A stretch of DNA of 64,000 bases from Agathobaculum sp. Marseille-P7918 (GCF_900625105.1 NZ_UYYD01000011.1:1-64000); one strand, 5' to 3'; positions 17,285 through 26,037 are shown, numbered from the stretch's first letter. Numbers and translations: made by a program. The notes: a model not told the origin generated them from the letters alone.

Positions 17285-18180
17285 ATTCCGCCTCCGATCT
17301 CCAAATTCCGAATCGTCAACGCCCCGTCGGGGCCGATGGTATAGCGGCTGTCCAGTTCCGGCAGTTCCGCCAGCAGCTTTTCAACGGGCCAGGCCGTACA
17401 GCCCTGGGCCATCTGCTCCTGGGGCACGCCCTCCCCCTGGACTGACAGACGCTGGTCAAAATAGTTGTGTTCAAATACGGCCCCATCCGCGTGGGCGACA
17501 ATGGGATGGGCCCTGCCGGTGGGGTCCCTCAGGATCAGACTTCCCAGGCAAACACAGTTCCGCACCAGGATCGCAGTGTCCAGGGGCTTGTTGTAGATCT
17601 CACCCACAATACCGCCGCAGGAGCCGCCGGGGCTTTTGGGGGACTGAATCACATCCCCCAGGTTCAGGCAGCAGTCCACGGCAGTGAGGGGAGTCTTTCC
17701 CTGGTAATCCATAGCAATCCAACCGGCAATGCCGCCAGCCGCTTTGCACCCGCCGGACATGCTGCCCCGGTTGACGCTCTCCAGAATGACACCATCGCCG
17801 TCGATATGGCCGACGACGCCGCCGATAATAGAAAAATCGAAGTCATACTCATAGGCGTCCACGATGCCACGATTGAGGCAGCGCACCACGGTGGAGTGAC
17901 CCTGGACATTGCCCACGACACCGCCCGCGTCTATATAATAGCCGGGGCCGCCCAGGACCTGGATCGAGCCGTCAAAGGTGCAGTGGGCCACACGGGAGTC
18001 CTCGGCGGCGCCTGCCACACCGCCCAGGTAGAGAAAATTACCCAGTACATTTTCAAACCGGGTGCTGGAGCGGCAGCCCCGGATGGTGCCCTCCTTGATC
18101 TGGCCCACCACGCCGCCTGCGTACATCCCCAGGGAGAGGCGGTTGCTGTCGATGGTGAGGTCGGCGGTGCAGTTACTAAA
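17281..18180 (-). pseudogene. GLUG-repeat beta-helix surface protein, N-terminus missing
   Basis: The frame encodes repeated GGVVG/GGIAG-type GLUG turns (AGGVVGQI, GGVAGAA, AGGVVGNV, IGGVVGHI, AGGIAGWI, CGGIVGEI) of a right-handed beta-helix adhesin, 281 residues from the first ATG at 18126. The same repeat character continues upstream (HYFSNCTADLTIDSNRLSLG) until an in-frame TGA near 18182. No signal peptide or ribosome site is present, and a terminator for the previous gene lies just upstream. The intact ancestor was evidently longer; this is a 5'-truncated remnant, possibly still translated. Confidence 0.6.
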
Positions 18181-18233
18181 GTAATGGGTCGTTCAGACAT
18201 AATACCGCCCCCTTTGCGTTCATAATGTTATTC

Positions 18234-18274
18234 CCTCTCCAAGCCCTCCAACGACTTGAAGGGTTTGGAGAGAG
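18234..18274 (-). terminator. Terminator-like hairpin after the 1435-residue SLH gene
   Basis: CCTCTCCAAGCCCT pairs with AGGGTTTGGAGAGAGG (one G-T pair) around a 12-nt loop. It has no strong T-run. Confidence 0.55.
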
Positions 18275-18308
18275 GGGGGATGGCTCCCCCGCTCTCGGAA
18301 ATGGCTGG

Positions 18309-21300
18309 TTATGCGATGTTTTCGATATATCGCATGAGGATAGTTGCTACCTGTGCTCTGGTAGCCGGGCCCTGGGGACTGAGGGTGGTGGTCGTGGTGC
18401 CGCCGATGATGCCCTGCTCCACGCACCAGGCCATAGCCTGCTGCGCATAGGAACTGACCGTGCCAGCGTCGGTATAGCCGCTCAGGCTGTTGGAGACGCT
18501 GGGGCTGCCCGCATAGCGCCACAGCATGGTAGCCAGCTGCTCACGGGACAGGCCCTGGTCCATGTTGGTGCCGTCAGAGACGCCGTTTTGCACGGCCCAC
18601 TGCTGTCCGGCCTCGTACCAGGTGCTGCCGGTGGTGGTGTCCACGCCCTCAAAGCGGGCCAGGACGGTGACGATCATGGCGCGGGTCATGGCCGTGTCGG
18701 GGGCGAAGGTGGTGGCGCTGGTGCCCGCGAACAACTCCCGGCTGCTGGCGAAGGCCACGGCCTCAGCGCCCCAATAATTGTCGGAAACATCATCAAAGGT
18801 CTTGCTGTTGTCCACGACCTTGACGGTATCTCCGTCGGAGAGGGTCACGGCCACGCCGTTTTCAGTGGTGAGGGAGGTCTTAATGACCTCCTCAGTGCCG
18901 TCGGCCTTGACGATGACGGCCACGGTGCCAGGGGTAACATCCGCCACAGGGATTTCCACCTTGGCGGAGGTGCCGCTGGGCAGGTCCACGGTGACGGTGG
19001 GGGCATTTTCCCGGTCGGTGGTGACAGGCACCTCCGGCATGGGCAGGGTGACGGCCTCGCCCTTCTCCTGGGCGGCGGCCACGGCAGACTGGGACAGGGT
19101 GGCCTCGCTGACCACCTGGCCGTTTTCGTCCACCACGGTGACGGAGCCGGAGCCATCCTTGTTGTCCACGGTGGTCTTGCTGGAGCCGTCGGTGTTCTCC
19201 ACCACCTGGGTCTTGTTGCCCGCTGTATCGGTGGTGGTCGTCGTCACGGTGCCGTCCTTCTTTGTCTCCACCACCTCCTTGGAGCCGTCGGGGAACTTGG
19301 TGGTCTCGGTGACGGTGCCGTTGGAACTGGTCACCGTAGTTGTCGTGGAGCCGTCGGGGTTGGTGGTGGTCTCCGTCTTGTTGCCGGAGCCGGAGGAGCT
19401 GCCGCCTCCGCCGCTGGAGCGGACGGTGACCGTCAGGGTGCCGGTGTTCTTCAGCGTAATGTCGTAGTTGTCGGCACCGGTAAAGGTAGTGCCATCCGCG
19501 TTGCTCCAGGTGATGGTATAGGTACCGGCGGTCTTGACTGCGTCCGCCAGGGCGATCTCGGTGTCGTCAGACTTGGTGATGGTAAAGGCGGGGGCCTCAG
19601 AGGGCGTCACACTCTCGCCGTCCACCAGACCTGTGTAGGTCAGGGCCAGCTCCGGTGCGTTGTCGCCCACATAGACCGACGCGCTGGGGGCGGAAACCGT
19701 CAGCGGCTTTTTGGCGATGGCAAACTCCAGAACAATGCTGCCCACATACTGGGGATCGCTGTCCGGGATGGCGATGGTGACGGCGTAGTTCCCGGCGTTG
19801 GTGGGTGCCTTGCCATCCGTGGTGTTGTAGGTCACGGTAAAGTCGCCGGTATAGCCCTGGGCGCTGGGAGTGCCGGTGTAGCCCGCCTGCGTCTGGCCGT
19901 TGTAGGTGCCGTTCTGGGCGGTGACGCCGGTGATGGTCAGCACCTTCTTATCCGTGCCGGTGAGGGTGACGGTGATCTGGTAGTCGTTGTAATTGGTCGC
20001 CCCGGCCACCGGGACGGTGACGGTGTAGGTCTGATCCTTCACAATGCCACTGCCGCCGGTGTAGTGCAGGACGCCGCCGGTGATGCTCATGCCGGTCACA
20101 TCGTTGCTGGAAGGCTCACCATAGCTGGCCCCGTCGGGGAGGCCGGGCAGCTCCACTTCGCCGGGCCAGTTGGCCAGAACGGTGCCGGTGGCGGTCGTGG
20201 TCCCGTCATAGGTCCCCTTGTTGATGGTGATGGTTGCGGACACGCTGGTTCCGTCGTTGTAGTTGTTGTCCCCGGCTTTGACAGCGGTGACAGTGACGGT
20301 ACCTGCTTTGGTGGGGGTCAGGGTATAGCCGCTGACGGTGGCCGCGCCGGTGCCGTTGGAAACGGTGATGGTGACCGCACCGCTGCCGGAGCCGCCGCTG
20401 GTGGTCAGGGTGTAGTCCTGACCATATGTGGCGTCACTTGTACTGGTGATGGTCAGGGCAGCCTGATCCGCCTTGTTGATGGTGTAGCTGGGCGTCTGAT
20501 TTGCCTCGCCGGAGTAGTTGCCCGTGCCGGTGACAGTGACGGTGACTTCGCCCGCATTGGTGGTGTCGCCGTCATAGGTCACGGTGTAGTCGGTATTCTC
20601 GGTCAGGGTCTTGTCGCCCAGCTTCACGGTGACGGTGGGGGTATGGCTGTTGCCGTCGTAGGTGAAGCTCTCCGGGCTCAGGGTCACGGTGGCCCCGGCG
20701 ATGGACGCGCCGCCAATGCTCCACGCCTGGGTGGTGCCGGTGGCGTTATCCAGAGTATAGTTGGTGTTGTCGAGGCTGGTGACGGTGGCGGTATAGCTGT
20801 TCACAGCGGTGCCGGTGTTGCCGGTGTAGGACAGGGTGATTTCGTCCTCGCCGACCCTGTTGTTCACTGTCGCAGTGACGGTCTTTAAGTTGCCGTCATA
20901 GGTGAAGCTGGTGGTCTCCCACTCCAGCACCACGGGCAGGGGGCTGATCGTCCCGGTGGCGGAGTCGTAGGTGGCCTCGTCCTGGTTCCCTGCAAAGGTA
21001 TAGTTGCTGCCCCCCTTCAGGGTCACGGTGACGGTGGCGGTTTGACTGCCCGCATTGGCGCTGCCGAAAACCGCCGTGGCGGTGTAGTCGGTGCCGAGGG
21101 ACAGGCTCTCGCTGTTCACCAGGCCGGTAAATTCCACGCCGGTGACGGTGGCATCCTGGTTGCCGTCGTAGGTTTTGTCCTGCACTGTGGCGCTGGTGAT
21201 GCTGATGGTGGCGGGGTTTACCGTGACCTCTTTCACGATGGTACTGGTGCCATTCTTGGCGGTCAGGTTGTAGGTCCCCGCATTTTTGATTTCCTGCTCA

Positions 21301-22616
21301 ACAAGGCTCCAGCCCTCGGTGGTGGCGTCATCGGAGATGGCAAACTCCTTCCCCATCACCGTCACCGTGCCGGTGGGGGCGGTCAGGCTAAAGTCGTTGA
21401 ACTGGTCGGTGCCGTCATAGGTCAGAGTATCACTGCCGGAGATGACCGGGTCGGGGTTGGTCAGGTTGAAGGCGCCGCTGCCGTCCAGCGTTCCGCTGCC
21501 CGTCAGGCTGGACTGGTTGGCAATGTTCAGGGTGCCGTTCACGGTCAGGGTCTTGCCCTGGGGCACCGTCAGGGTGCTGCCCGCCGGGATGGTGAGGGTG
21601 TTCCCGCTTTCAATGGTGAGGTTCTCTTCCAGGGTATAGTTGCCGCCCACGGCGCTGGTCTGGTTGCTCTGGCCGTAGATCAGCCAGCTGCCGTCGCCGG
21701 TGGGGGCCAGCGGTTTTTCAGCGTAAGACTGATCATACAATATCACACTGTTGGCCAGCAGGGTGGAGTTGTCCCCGACGGTCACAGCCCCTGCGCTGCC
21801 AAGGAGGTTCCGGACGTAAATGCCGCCCGCCCTGTCCGCCGATTCGCTCCGGGCGGTGAGGGAGCCGCCGCCGGATATGGTCACGGAAGGGGAAGAGGAC
21901 TGAATATGAAGGCCATAACTGTACTTTCCTGTGCCGCCGGTGGCGGTCACGATGGCATCGTTCACGGTGACAGACGAAAACATAGAGATGCCGTAACTGC
22001 CGCTACCGGTGGTACCGCCGGTGGCGGTCAGCGTCCCGTCCTGCGCCGTAACTGTGCCATCGGATACATAGAGACCTGTCGAAGTATAGTTTCCGTTGAT
22101 GTTGCCGCCGATGGCGGTGACGCTGCCGCCTTGCTGGGTGAATGATCCAAAGACAAAGATACCATAACTGCTGCCTGAGCTTGTCTCAGCGCCCTGCGCG
22201 GTCAGGCTGCCGCCGCCTTGGATGGTCAGGTTTCCCTCTACACGGATGCTCTGGGTCTCGCCGTTTGGATCCTGAACGCCCGTGACGGTGCTGCTGCCCT
22301 CCAGCACGATGGTCAGGTCGCCCGAGGCAAAGATGCCCGCGCCGACATGATAGATGGTATTCGTGCCGTTGATGGTGGCGTCCTTCAGGGTCAGGGTGTT
22401 GCTGTCCTTGTCGTACTTGACGTTGTAGTCACTTTCGCTGGCCCCGTCGGTGGTCAGGGTGCCGTCGGCGTTGGTTTTCCAGCAGCCGCCGCCGTCCAGC
22501 ACATTGGTGCCGCCCACGGTGAGGGTGGTGGGTGCCGCCGCCGAAGCCGTGACGGGGGGCAGCATGGCCACCACCAGGCATAGGACGCAGAGGATGCTTA
22601 TCATTCTTCGTTTCAT
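18309..22616 (-). CDS. Giant SLH surface protein with YDG/MBG repeats
   Basis: The 1435-residue exported protein starts with a signal peptide (ending TASAAA) and a Gly/Asn/Thr-rich region, then repeated YDG- and MBG-like beta domains (KTYDGNQDATVTGVEFTGL, FTYDGNSHTPTVTVKLG, GTYNGQTQAGYTGTPSAQGY; residues 440-1090), a Thr-rich stalk (KTETTTNPDGSTTTTVTSS, 1100-1190) and three C-terminal SLH domains (FDDVSDNYWGAEAVAF, 1250-1435). This is an adhesin architecture. The ATG overlaps the stop of the upstream receiver-like gene (ATGA) and follows AAAGGAG. Confidence 0.88.
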   Translation of the reverse strand: MKRRMISILCVLCLVVAMLPPVTASAAAPTTLTVGGTNVLDGGGCWKTNADGTLTTDGASESDYNVKYDKDSNTLTLKDATINGTNTIYHVGAGIFASGDLTIVLEGSSTVTGVQDPNGETQSIRVEGNLTIQGGGSLTAQGAETSSGSSYGIFVFGSFTQQGGSVTAIGGNINGNYTSTGLYVSDGTVTAQDGTLTATGGTTGSGSYGISMFSSVTVNDAIVTATGGTGKYSYGLHIQSSSPSVTISGGGSLTARSESADRAGGIYVRNLLGSAGAVTVGDNSTLLANSVILYDQSYAEKPLAPTGDGSWLIYGQSNQTSAVGGNYTLEENLTIESGNTLTIPAGSTLTVPQGKTLTVNGTLNIANQSSLTGSGTLDGSGAFNLTNPDPVISGSDTLTYDGTDQFNDFSLTAPTGTVTVMGKEFAISDDATTEGWSLVEQEIKNAGTYNLTAKNGTSTIVKEVTVNPATISITSATVQDKTYDGNQDATVTGVEFTGLVNSESLSLGTDYTATAVFGSANAGSQTATVTVTLKGGSNYTFAGNQDEATYDSATGTISPLPVVLEWETTSFTYDGNLKTVTATVNNRVGEDEITLSYTGNTGTAVNSYTATVTSLDNTNYTLDNATGTTQAWSIGGASIAGATVTLSPESFTYDGNSHTPTVTVKLGDKTLTENTDYTVTYDGDTTNAGEVTVTVTGTGNYSGEANQTPSYTINKADQAALTITSTSDATYGQDYTLTTSGGSGSGAVTITVSNGTGAATVSGYTLTPTKAGTVTVTAVKAGDNNYNDGTSVSATITINKGTYDGTTTATGTVLANWPGEVELPGLPDGASYGEPSSNDVTGMSITGGVLHYTGGSGIVKDQTYTVTVPVAGATNYNDYQITVTLTGTDKKVLTITGVTAQNGTYNGQTQAGYTGTPSAQGYTGDFTVTYNTTDGKAPTNAGNYAVTIAIPDSDPQYVGSIVLEFAIAKKPLTVSAPSASVYVGDNAPELALTYTGLVDGESVTPSEAPAFTITKSDDTEIALADAVKTAGTYTITWSNADGTTFTGADNYDITLKNTGTLTVTVRSSGGGGSSSGSGNKTETTTNPDGSTTTTVTSSNGTVTETTKFPDGSKEVVETKKDGTVTTTTTDTAGNKTQVVENTDGSSKTTVDNKDGSGSVTVVDENGQVVSEATLSQSAVAAAQEKGEAVTLPMPEVPVTTDRENAPTVTVDLPSGTSAKVEIPVADVTPGTVAVIVKADGTEEVIKTSLTTENGVAVTLSDGDTVKVVDNSKTFDDVSDNYWGAEAVAFASSRELFAGTSATTFAPDTAMTRAMIVTVLARFEGVDTTTGSTWYEAGQQWAVQNGVSDGTNMDQGLSREQLATMLWRYAGSPSVSNSLSGYTDAGTVSSYAQQAMAWCVEQGIIGGTTTTTLSPQGPATRAQVATILMRYIENIA

Positions 22617-23026
22617 ACGCTGTTCTCCTTTACTTGTAATTCCAAAGCCCTCCAGGTCTCCCAGAGGCGCAGTCCTGCCTGCCAGAGTAAATCCCGCTCA
22701 GACAGGAGAAAAAAGTAATCCACATCCGCGCGCCAGGCGTGAATGGCATCATCCCGGTCGCTCCCCCACAGGATGCCGCAGCGGGGGTAGGCCGCGCGGA
22801 GCTCCCGGGCCAGAGCCAGCCCATCGTCCCCGGGGCAGAGCATCACCACCAGGTCCACCGGCCTGCCGCACCGGATGGCGCTGCGGCAGCGGGCGGGGCA
22901 CAGGCCGGACACCTGCGCCAAAAGCCCTTCGTACCGCAGGCGGGTGTCCATGCGCCGACGCAGGGAAAGCCGCTCTGCGGCGTCGGCGGATATGGCCCAT
23001 ACCTGTAAAGAGTTTGGTGCTTGCAT
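22613..23026 (-). CDS. Degenerate response-regulator receiver-like protein
   Basis: The 137-residue protein resembles a CheY-type fold: VDLVVMLCPGDDGLALARELRAAYPRCGILWGS follows the pattern of a receiver's central strand and helix, but the phospho-acceptor Asp is replaced (VVMLC). No output domain is present. ATG follows AAAGGAA; the longer frame to 23092 lacks a site. Its stop overlaps the start of the giant SLH gene, so the two are translationally coupled. It may be a phosphorylation-independent control protein; that is inference. Confidence 0.6.
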   Translation of the reverse strand: MQAPNSLQVWAISADAAERLSLRRRMDTRLRYEGLLAQVSGLCPARCRSAIRCGRPVDLVVMLCPGDDGLALARELRAAYPRCGILWGSDRDDAIHAWRADVDYFFLLSERDLLWQAGLRLWETWRALELQVKENSV

Positions 23027-23090
23027 GGCGGAGTTCCTTTCGTGGTTTTGAAGGCTGCTCTTAGGAGCCGGGAAGGATGGTTTGGTACAC

Positions 23091-23106
23091 AATTTTCGTT
23101 CAGTTG
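23091..23106. repeat. Inverted repeat arm 1 (candidate invertible segment)
   Basis: AATTTTCGTTCAGTTG, matching the reverse complement of 23358-23373 at 15 of 16 positions. It lies between the SLH operon start and its promoter. Confidence 0.65.
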
Positions 23107-23142
23107 TAATCTGATGCTGAGCAGCGTTCCAACCTTAACCCC

Positions 23143-23171
23143 ATTATACACGAAGTAGGCGAAAACGACAA
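23143..23171 (-). promoter_or_regulatory. Promoter toward the SLH surface-protein operon
   Basis: On the minus strand TTGTCG (23166-23171), 17-bp spacer, TATAAT (23143-23148), about 120 bases upstream of the first gene and inside the repeat-bounded segment. Confidence 0.75.
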
Positions 23172-23210
23172 ATTCATTCCCTTCAAAACTGTATAAAGAC
23201 ATAGGAAATC

Positions 23211-23247
23211 AGACGGGCAACATAAAAGTTTGTGCCCGTCTATTTTT
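23211..23247 (+). terminator. Plus-strand terminator inside the candidate invertible segment
   Basis: 9-bp stem AGACGGGCA/TGCCCGTCT followed by ATTTTTG. Confidence 0.65.
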
Positions 23248-23302
23248 GTGCGCCCAAAATCCCTGCAATGCGATTGGTTTTTGCGTGGTATGAGGGAATT
23301 GG

Positions 23303-23331
23303 CCTTGCGAATCTGTCAAAAATTCGCTATA
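23303..23331 (+). promoter_or_regulatory. Opposing promoter inside the candidate invertible segment
   Basis: Plus-strand TTGCGA, 17-bp spacer, TATACT, reading toward the tyrosine recombinase gene's 3' end and stopped by the hairpin at 23355-23390. Confidence 0.5.
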
Positions 23332-23357
23332 CTGACTATGTATAATCTCTTGTGCCG

Positions 23358-23379
23358 CAACAGAACGAAAATTCTGTTG
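23358..23379. repeat. Inverted repeat arm 2 with terminator-like hairpin
   Basis: CAACAGAA-CGAAAA-TTCTGTTG has 8-bp arms around 6 bases, the shape of a tyrosine recombinase core site; followed by GTGGTCTTTTTTT. A third partial copy (GACAGAACGAAAATTATGTG) at 23402-23421 overlaps the recombinase stop codon. Confidence 0.65.
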
Positions 23380-23414
23380 TGGTCTTTTTTTATGCCAAAA
23401 TGACAGAACGAAAA

Positions 23415-24266
23415 TTATGTGACCACCAGCCCCAGCCGCCCGATCTGCCGGGCGTGGATGCTGCCGCTCTCGGCGGTATAAATGCGGGTGGTGGTCACAC
23501 TGCTGTGGCCCAGGATGTCCGCCAGCCGGGACAGGTCTTTCTCAATGGAGTAAAATGTCCGGGCAAACAAATGGCGAAGATTGTGGGGGAATACCTTGGA
23601 CGGCGCTACGCCTGCACTCTCGCAAAGGGCCTTCATTTCCCGCCAGATATTGCTTCGGTTCAGAGGTTTTCCGTTTCGGCTGACAAACACCGCTCCGGCG
23701 GTGATTTTTTGTTTCTGGAGATAGGATTTCAACAGTTTCCGCAGTTTGTCCGGCAGGAAAACGGTGCGGCACTTGCCCTTGTTGCTGACTTCGGCGCGGC
23801 CACACTGCACTGCCTCGGCAGTGATGAAGCGCAATTCACTGACCCGGATGCCGGTGGCGCAGATGGTCTGGATGACCAGGGACAACCTCTCGTTTTCCTT
23901 CCGCTGGGCGGCCCGGACAAGGCGCACATACTCGGCGCGGGTCAGTTCCCTGTCCTCGGAGAGAAAGAGGGCCTTTTGTATTTTCAGTTTCCGCAGCCGC
24001 AGTTCCCCCATGCCGCAAAAGACAAGAAACCCGTTGACGGCGGCCAGCTTGTTGTTGACGCTGGCCGGGGTGTATTGGCCGATCAAATCCTCCTTCCACT
24101 CCAGCAGCGCCCCCTTAGTCACGGGCCGTCCGGCCAGGAAACCGGAGAGGGCGGTCAGGTCGTGGACATACTTTTCAATGGTGGCCGGGCTGCGCTCCTG
24201 CTCCCGCAGGTAGGCGGCGTATTTCTGGATCAGCGCCGGGGTGATAGTCAATTCCTGCTTTTTCAT
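23415..24266 (-). CDS. Tyrosine recombinase (XerC/D-like), candidate DNA invertase
   Basis: The 283-residue protein has an N-terminal SAM-like core-binding domain (residues 10-95) and a catalytic domain with ATGIRVSEL (Arg), a Lys in VSNKGKCRT, PHNLRHLFA (His-x-x-Arg), LGHSS (His) and TRIYT (Tyr nucleophile), so it should be active. ATG follows AAGGAGG. It sits deep inside the ICE, not at an end, beside inverted repeats that bracket the SLH operon promoter. A local inversion role is more likely than element integration. Confidence 0.85.
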   Translation of the reverse strand: MKKQELTITPALIQKYAAYLREQERSPATIEKYVHDLTALSGFLAGRPVTKGALLEWKEDLIGQYTPASVNNKLAAVNGFLVFCGMGELRLRKLKIQKALFLSEDRELTRAEYVRLVRAAQRKENERLSLVIQTICATGIRVSELRFITAEAVQCGRAEVSNKGKCRTVFLPDKLRKLLKSYLQKQKITAGAVFVSRNGKPLNRSNIWREMKALCESAGVAPSKVFPHNLRHLFARTFYSIEKDLSRLADILGHSSVTTTRIYTAESGSIHARQIGRLGLVVT

Positions 24267-24333
24267 GGTGGTATCCTCCTTGGTAGGTGATACCACGATT
24301 TTACCGGATGGTTACGCCAGTATGCACAGGGCG

Positions 24334-24750
24334 TTATGGGTGAACCTGCCGTCCTCCTACAAATACAGCGTGGGTGTAGTAGTCCAAGGACATGATAATG
24401 TCATAGCCGCTCACATTAGCAAAGAATGAAATATCATCCGCCAGCCTCAACACCTCTGTAAAATAGCGCAGGCTCCCGCCTTCATAGAAATAGAAGTCGG
24501 CGGAGATATGGTCGATATGCTCCGTGATCTTCACATCCAGTTGGTATATTCCAGACACATTCTTCGCCGCCGTGATAAATGCTTATGCGCCATTTACCCG
24601 ATTTGGAATTGGGATGGAAAATCGGTTTTCAAATGCCCTCCGCATCAATTCTTCAAAGGATATGTCCGGCATTGTCTGTTCTTCCGGCTCTGTCGTCTGT
24701 TCTTCAAGGCTCTCTTTGGGGTACTCTTTCTCATAAATAATCCGGCCCAC
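24334..24750 (-). pseudogene. Unknown gene broken by an in-frame stop
   Basis: One frame runs from GTG 24750 to TAA 24583-24585 (55 residues, ending FENRFSIPIPNRVNGA) and continues in the same frame without interruption for 82 more residues (AFITAAKNVSGIYQLDVKITE ..) to 24334. The second half reads like an ordinary folded domain and lacks its own ribosome site, so a nonsense mutation is the simplest reading. The start overlaps the end of the SLOG gene. Family not recognised. Confidence 0.55.
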
Positions 24751-25222
24751 GAAAATCCCCCATTCCTTGCTGTACAAGGTTTGTCACACGGATAAGGCCA
24801 CGCGCCTGACGATTCAGCGCCGCGTCCAGTATCTTCCGTGAATTACTGCCCGTGTGCCACACATAGGCAATCAGAAAATCGCTGTGGTCAACCATATATT
24901 GATTGGCTTTGGGAATGGCTGCCCGTGGCGGTACGCGCTCCATGCCAAAGGGGTAAAAAGTGTTGTCGAATCCTTCCGGCGGGATGGTTGGACGGCCAGA
25001 GTTCTGATAGGGCAGCAACATGATAAGCGATACTTCGGGATGGCGCTTTTTTGCCTCTATAACTGCCTGACCTGCCAAAGCGTCAAACTGCCCGTAATGA
25101 CCTACGACAAAAGAATTTACACCATATTCCGTTATGTGCCGCTCCACTTCGTCGATCAATGTGGGGAGAAGTGAATCCGGTGCCTCCCTGTGGCCGATAA
25201 AGAAACAAGTTTTTTTCTGCAT
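24731..25222 (-). CDS. SLOG-domain protein (DUF1273/YpsA-like)
   Basis: The 163-residue protein begins KKTCFFIGHREAP and continues with the Rossmann-like pattern of the SLOG superfamily (FVVGHYGQFDALAGQAVIEAKKRHPEVSLIMLLPY ... DHSDFLIAYVWHTGSNSRKILDAA). Such proteins bind nucleotide-derived ligands and occur in mobile elements. ATG at 25222 follows AAAGGATG. It is divergent from a small XRE gene and shares an operator region with it. Confidence 0.75.
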   Translation of the reverse strand: MQKKTCFFIGHREAPDSLLPTLIDEVERHITEYGVNSFVVGHYGQFDALAGQAVIEAKKRHPEVSLIMLLPYQNSGRPTIPPEGFDNTFYPFGMERVPPRAAIPKANQYMVDHSDFLIAYVWHTGSNSRKILDAALNRQARGLIRVTNLVQQGMGDFRGPDYL

Positions 25223-25248
25223 GGCTGACATCCTTTCTTGCATTGTGT

Positions 25249-25295
25249 AGGCAATATTGCCTATAACGGTCTATCTCCATTATAGGCAATAATAG
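25249..25295. promoter_or_regulatory. Operator region between SLOG and XRE genes
   Basis: TAGGCAATATTGCCTA is a perfect 16-bp palindrome (25249-25264) and a second half-match TATAGGCAATAATA lies at 25282-25295. On the minus strand TTGCTA-16-TATAAT forms a promoter toward the SLOG gene across it. The adjacent XRE protein is the likely binder. Confidence 0.6.
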
Positions 25296-25325
25296 AGATA
25301 TAGCAAGCGAAAGGAGGGCTGCTGG

Positions 25326-25529
25326 GTGATTTCTTACGCGCCATTATGGGAAACGATGGAGCGTCGTGGTGCAACCACCTATACGTTACAGGTCAAGGGC
25401 GGCATCAGCAGTTCTACCATTCGCCGCATGAAAGCCGGGGAATCGGTATCAACAAATACGCTTGAGGCACTATGCAAGCTGTTGGATTGTACGCTCGCGG
25501 ATATTCTGGAATATCTGCCGGATGAATAG
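25326..25529 (+). CDS. Small Cro/C1-type regulator
   Basis: The 67-residue protein is essentially one HTH domain (LWETMERRGATTYTLQVKGGISSSTIRRMKAGESVSTNTLEALCKLLDCTLADILEYLPDE). The GTG start follows AAAGGAGGG. It has its own terminator and probably controls the divergent SLOG gene through the palindrome at 25249. Confidence 0.82.
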   Translation: MISYAPLWETMERRGATTYTLQVKGGISSSTIRRMKAGESVSTNTLEALCKLLDCTLADILEYLPDE

Positions 25530-25540
25530 AACGCAGTCAA

Positions 25541-25580
25541 CCGATGGATGGAAAAAACAACTCCCATCCATCGGCTTTTT
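25541..25580 (+). terminator. Terminator of the small XRE gene
   Basis: 11-bp stem CCGATGGATGG/CCATCCATCGG followed by CTTTTTTG. Confidence 0.88.
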
Positions 25581-25601
25581 TGTGTCCCAACTTGGGACGC
25601 A
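25581..25601. repeat. Palindrome family 2, copy 2
   Basis: TGTGTCCCAA-C-TTGGGACGCA, one mismatch. Lies between the two small XRE genes, 160 bases upstream of the second. Confidence 0.8.
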
Positions 25602-25760
25602 TTTCTTCACGGGGTATCGCAGATCAGTCCTCTGGCGGAATTGCAAGCGAAATATGTCTTTGAGTTGCTTTATTATATCATTGTATTGCTATAAAAGACA
25701 ATCCATTTCCATAAATAAAATGCAAAATAGGTGATACCCTTTTAACAAAAGGGGTGTGCT

Positions 25761-25988
25761 ATGGAAACGAAATATAGGGAGCAATTCATCAAATTTGGAC
25801 TAAAGGTACAATACTACCGCAAGCTGCGCGGGTTGACGCAGGAGGCATTTGCCGACGAGATCGGCAAGTCATGGTCATTTGTAGCAAAGGTCGAAAGCCC
25901 GACAAGGCCGTTTGGCGTGTCGATGGACACGATGTTCCGTATCGCAGAGGTACTTGAAGTGCCGGTGTCTAAATTGTTTGAAGATTAA
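25761..25988 (+). CDS. XRE-family regulator
   Basis: The 75-residue protein is a single HTH domain (FGLKVQYYRKLRGLTQEAFADEIGKSWSFVAKVESPTRPFGVSMDTMFRIAEVLEVPVSKLFED). ATG follows AGGGGTG. It is close to the 3' end of the conjugation operon and convergent with it. Its targets cannot be told from the sequence. Confidence 0.82.
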   Translation: METKYREQFIKFGLKVQYYRKLRGLTQEAFADEIGKSWSFVAKVESPTRPFGVSMDTMFRIAEVLEVPVSKLFED

Positions 25989-25990
25989 AT

Positions 25991-26037
25991 AATCTCACGG
26001 TAGGCGTGTTTTTCGCGCCCACCGTGAGATTTGTTTT
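25991..26037. terminator. Bidirectional terminator
   Basis: Long stem AATCTCACGGT / ACCGTGAGATT with inner GGCG/CGCC, T-rich on the plus side; it separates the XRE gene from the end of the conjugation operon. Confidence 0.85.

Noticed and set aside
18225-20888. 887-codon open frame on the plus strand inside the giant SLH gene
   Set aside because: It is antisense to a gene with signal peptide, repeats and SLH domains; its Gly/His/Val-rich translation is the usual shadow of a GC-rich repetitive gene and has no ribosome site.
23415-24266. Tyrosine recombinase as the integrase of the ICE
   Set aside because: It is 12 kb from the nearest end, while large serine recombinases lie next to the attachment sites; the recombined core is short and in a D-loop, not a tRNA 3' end.
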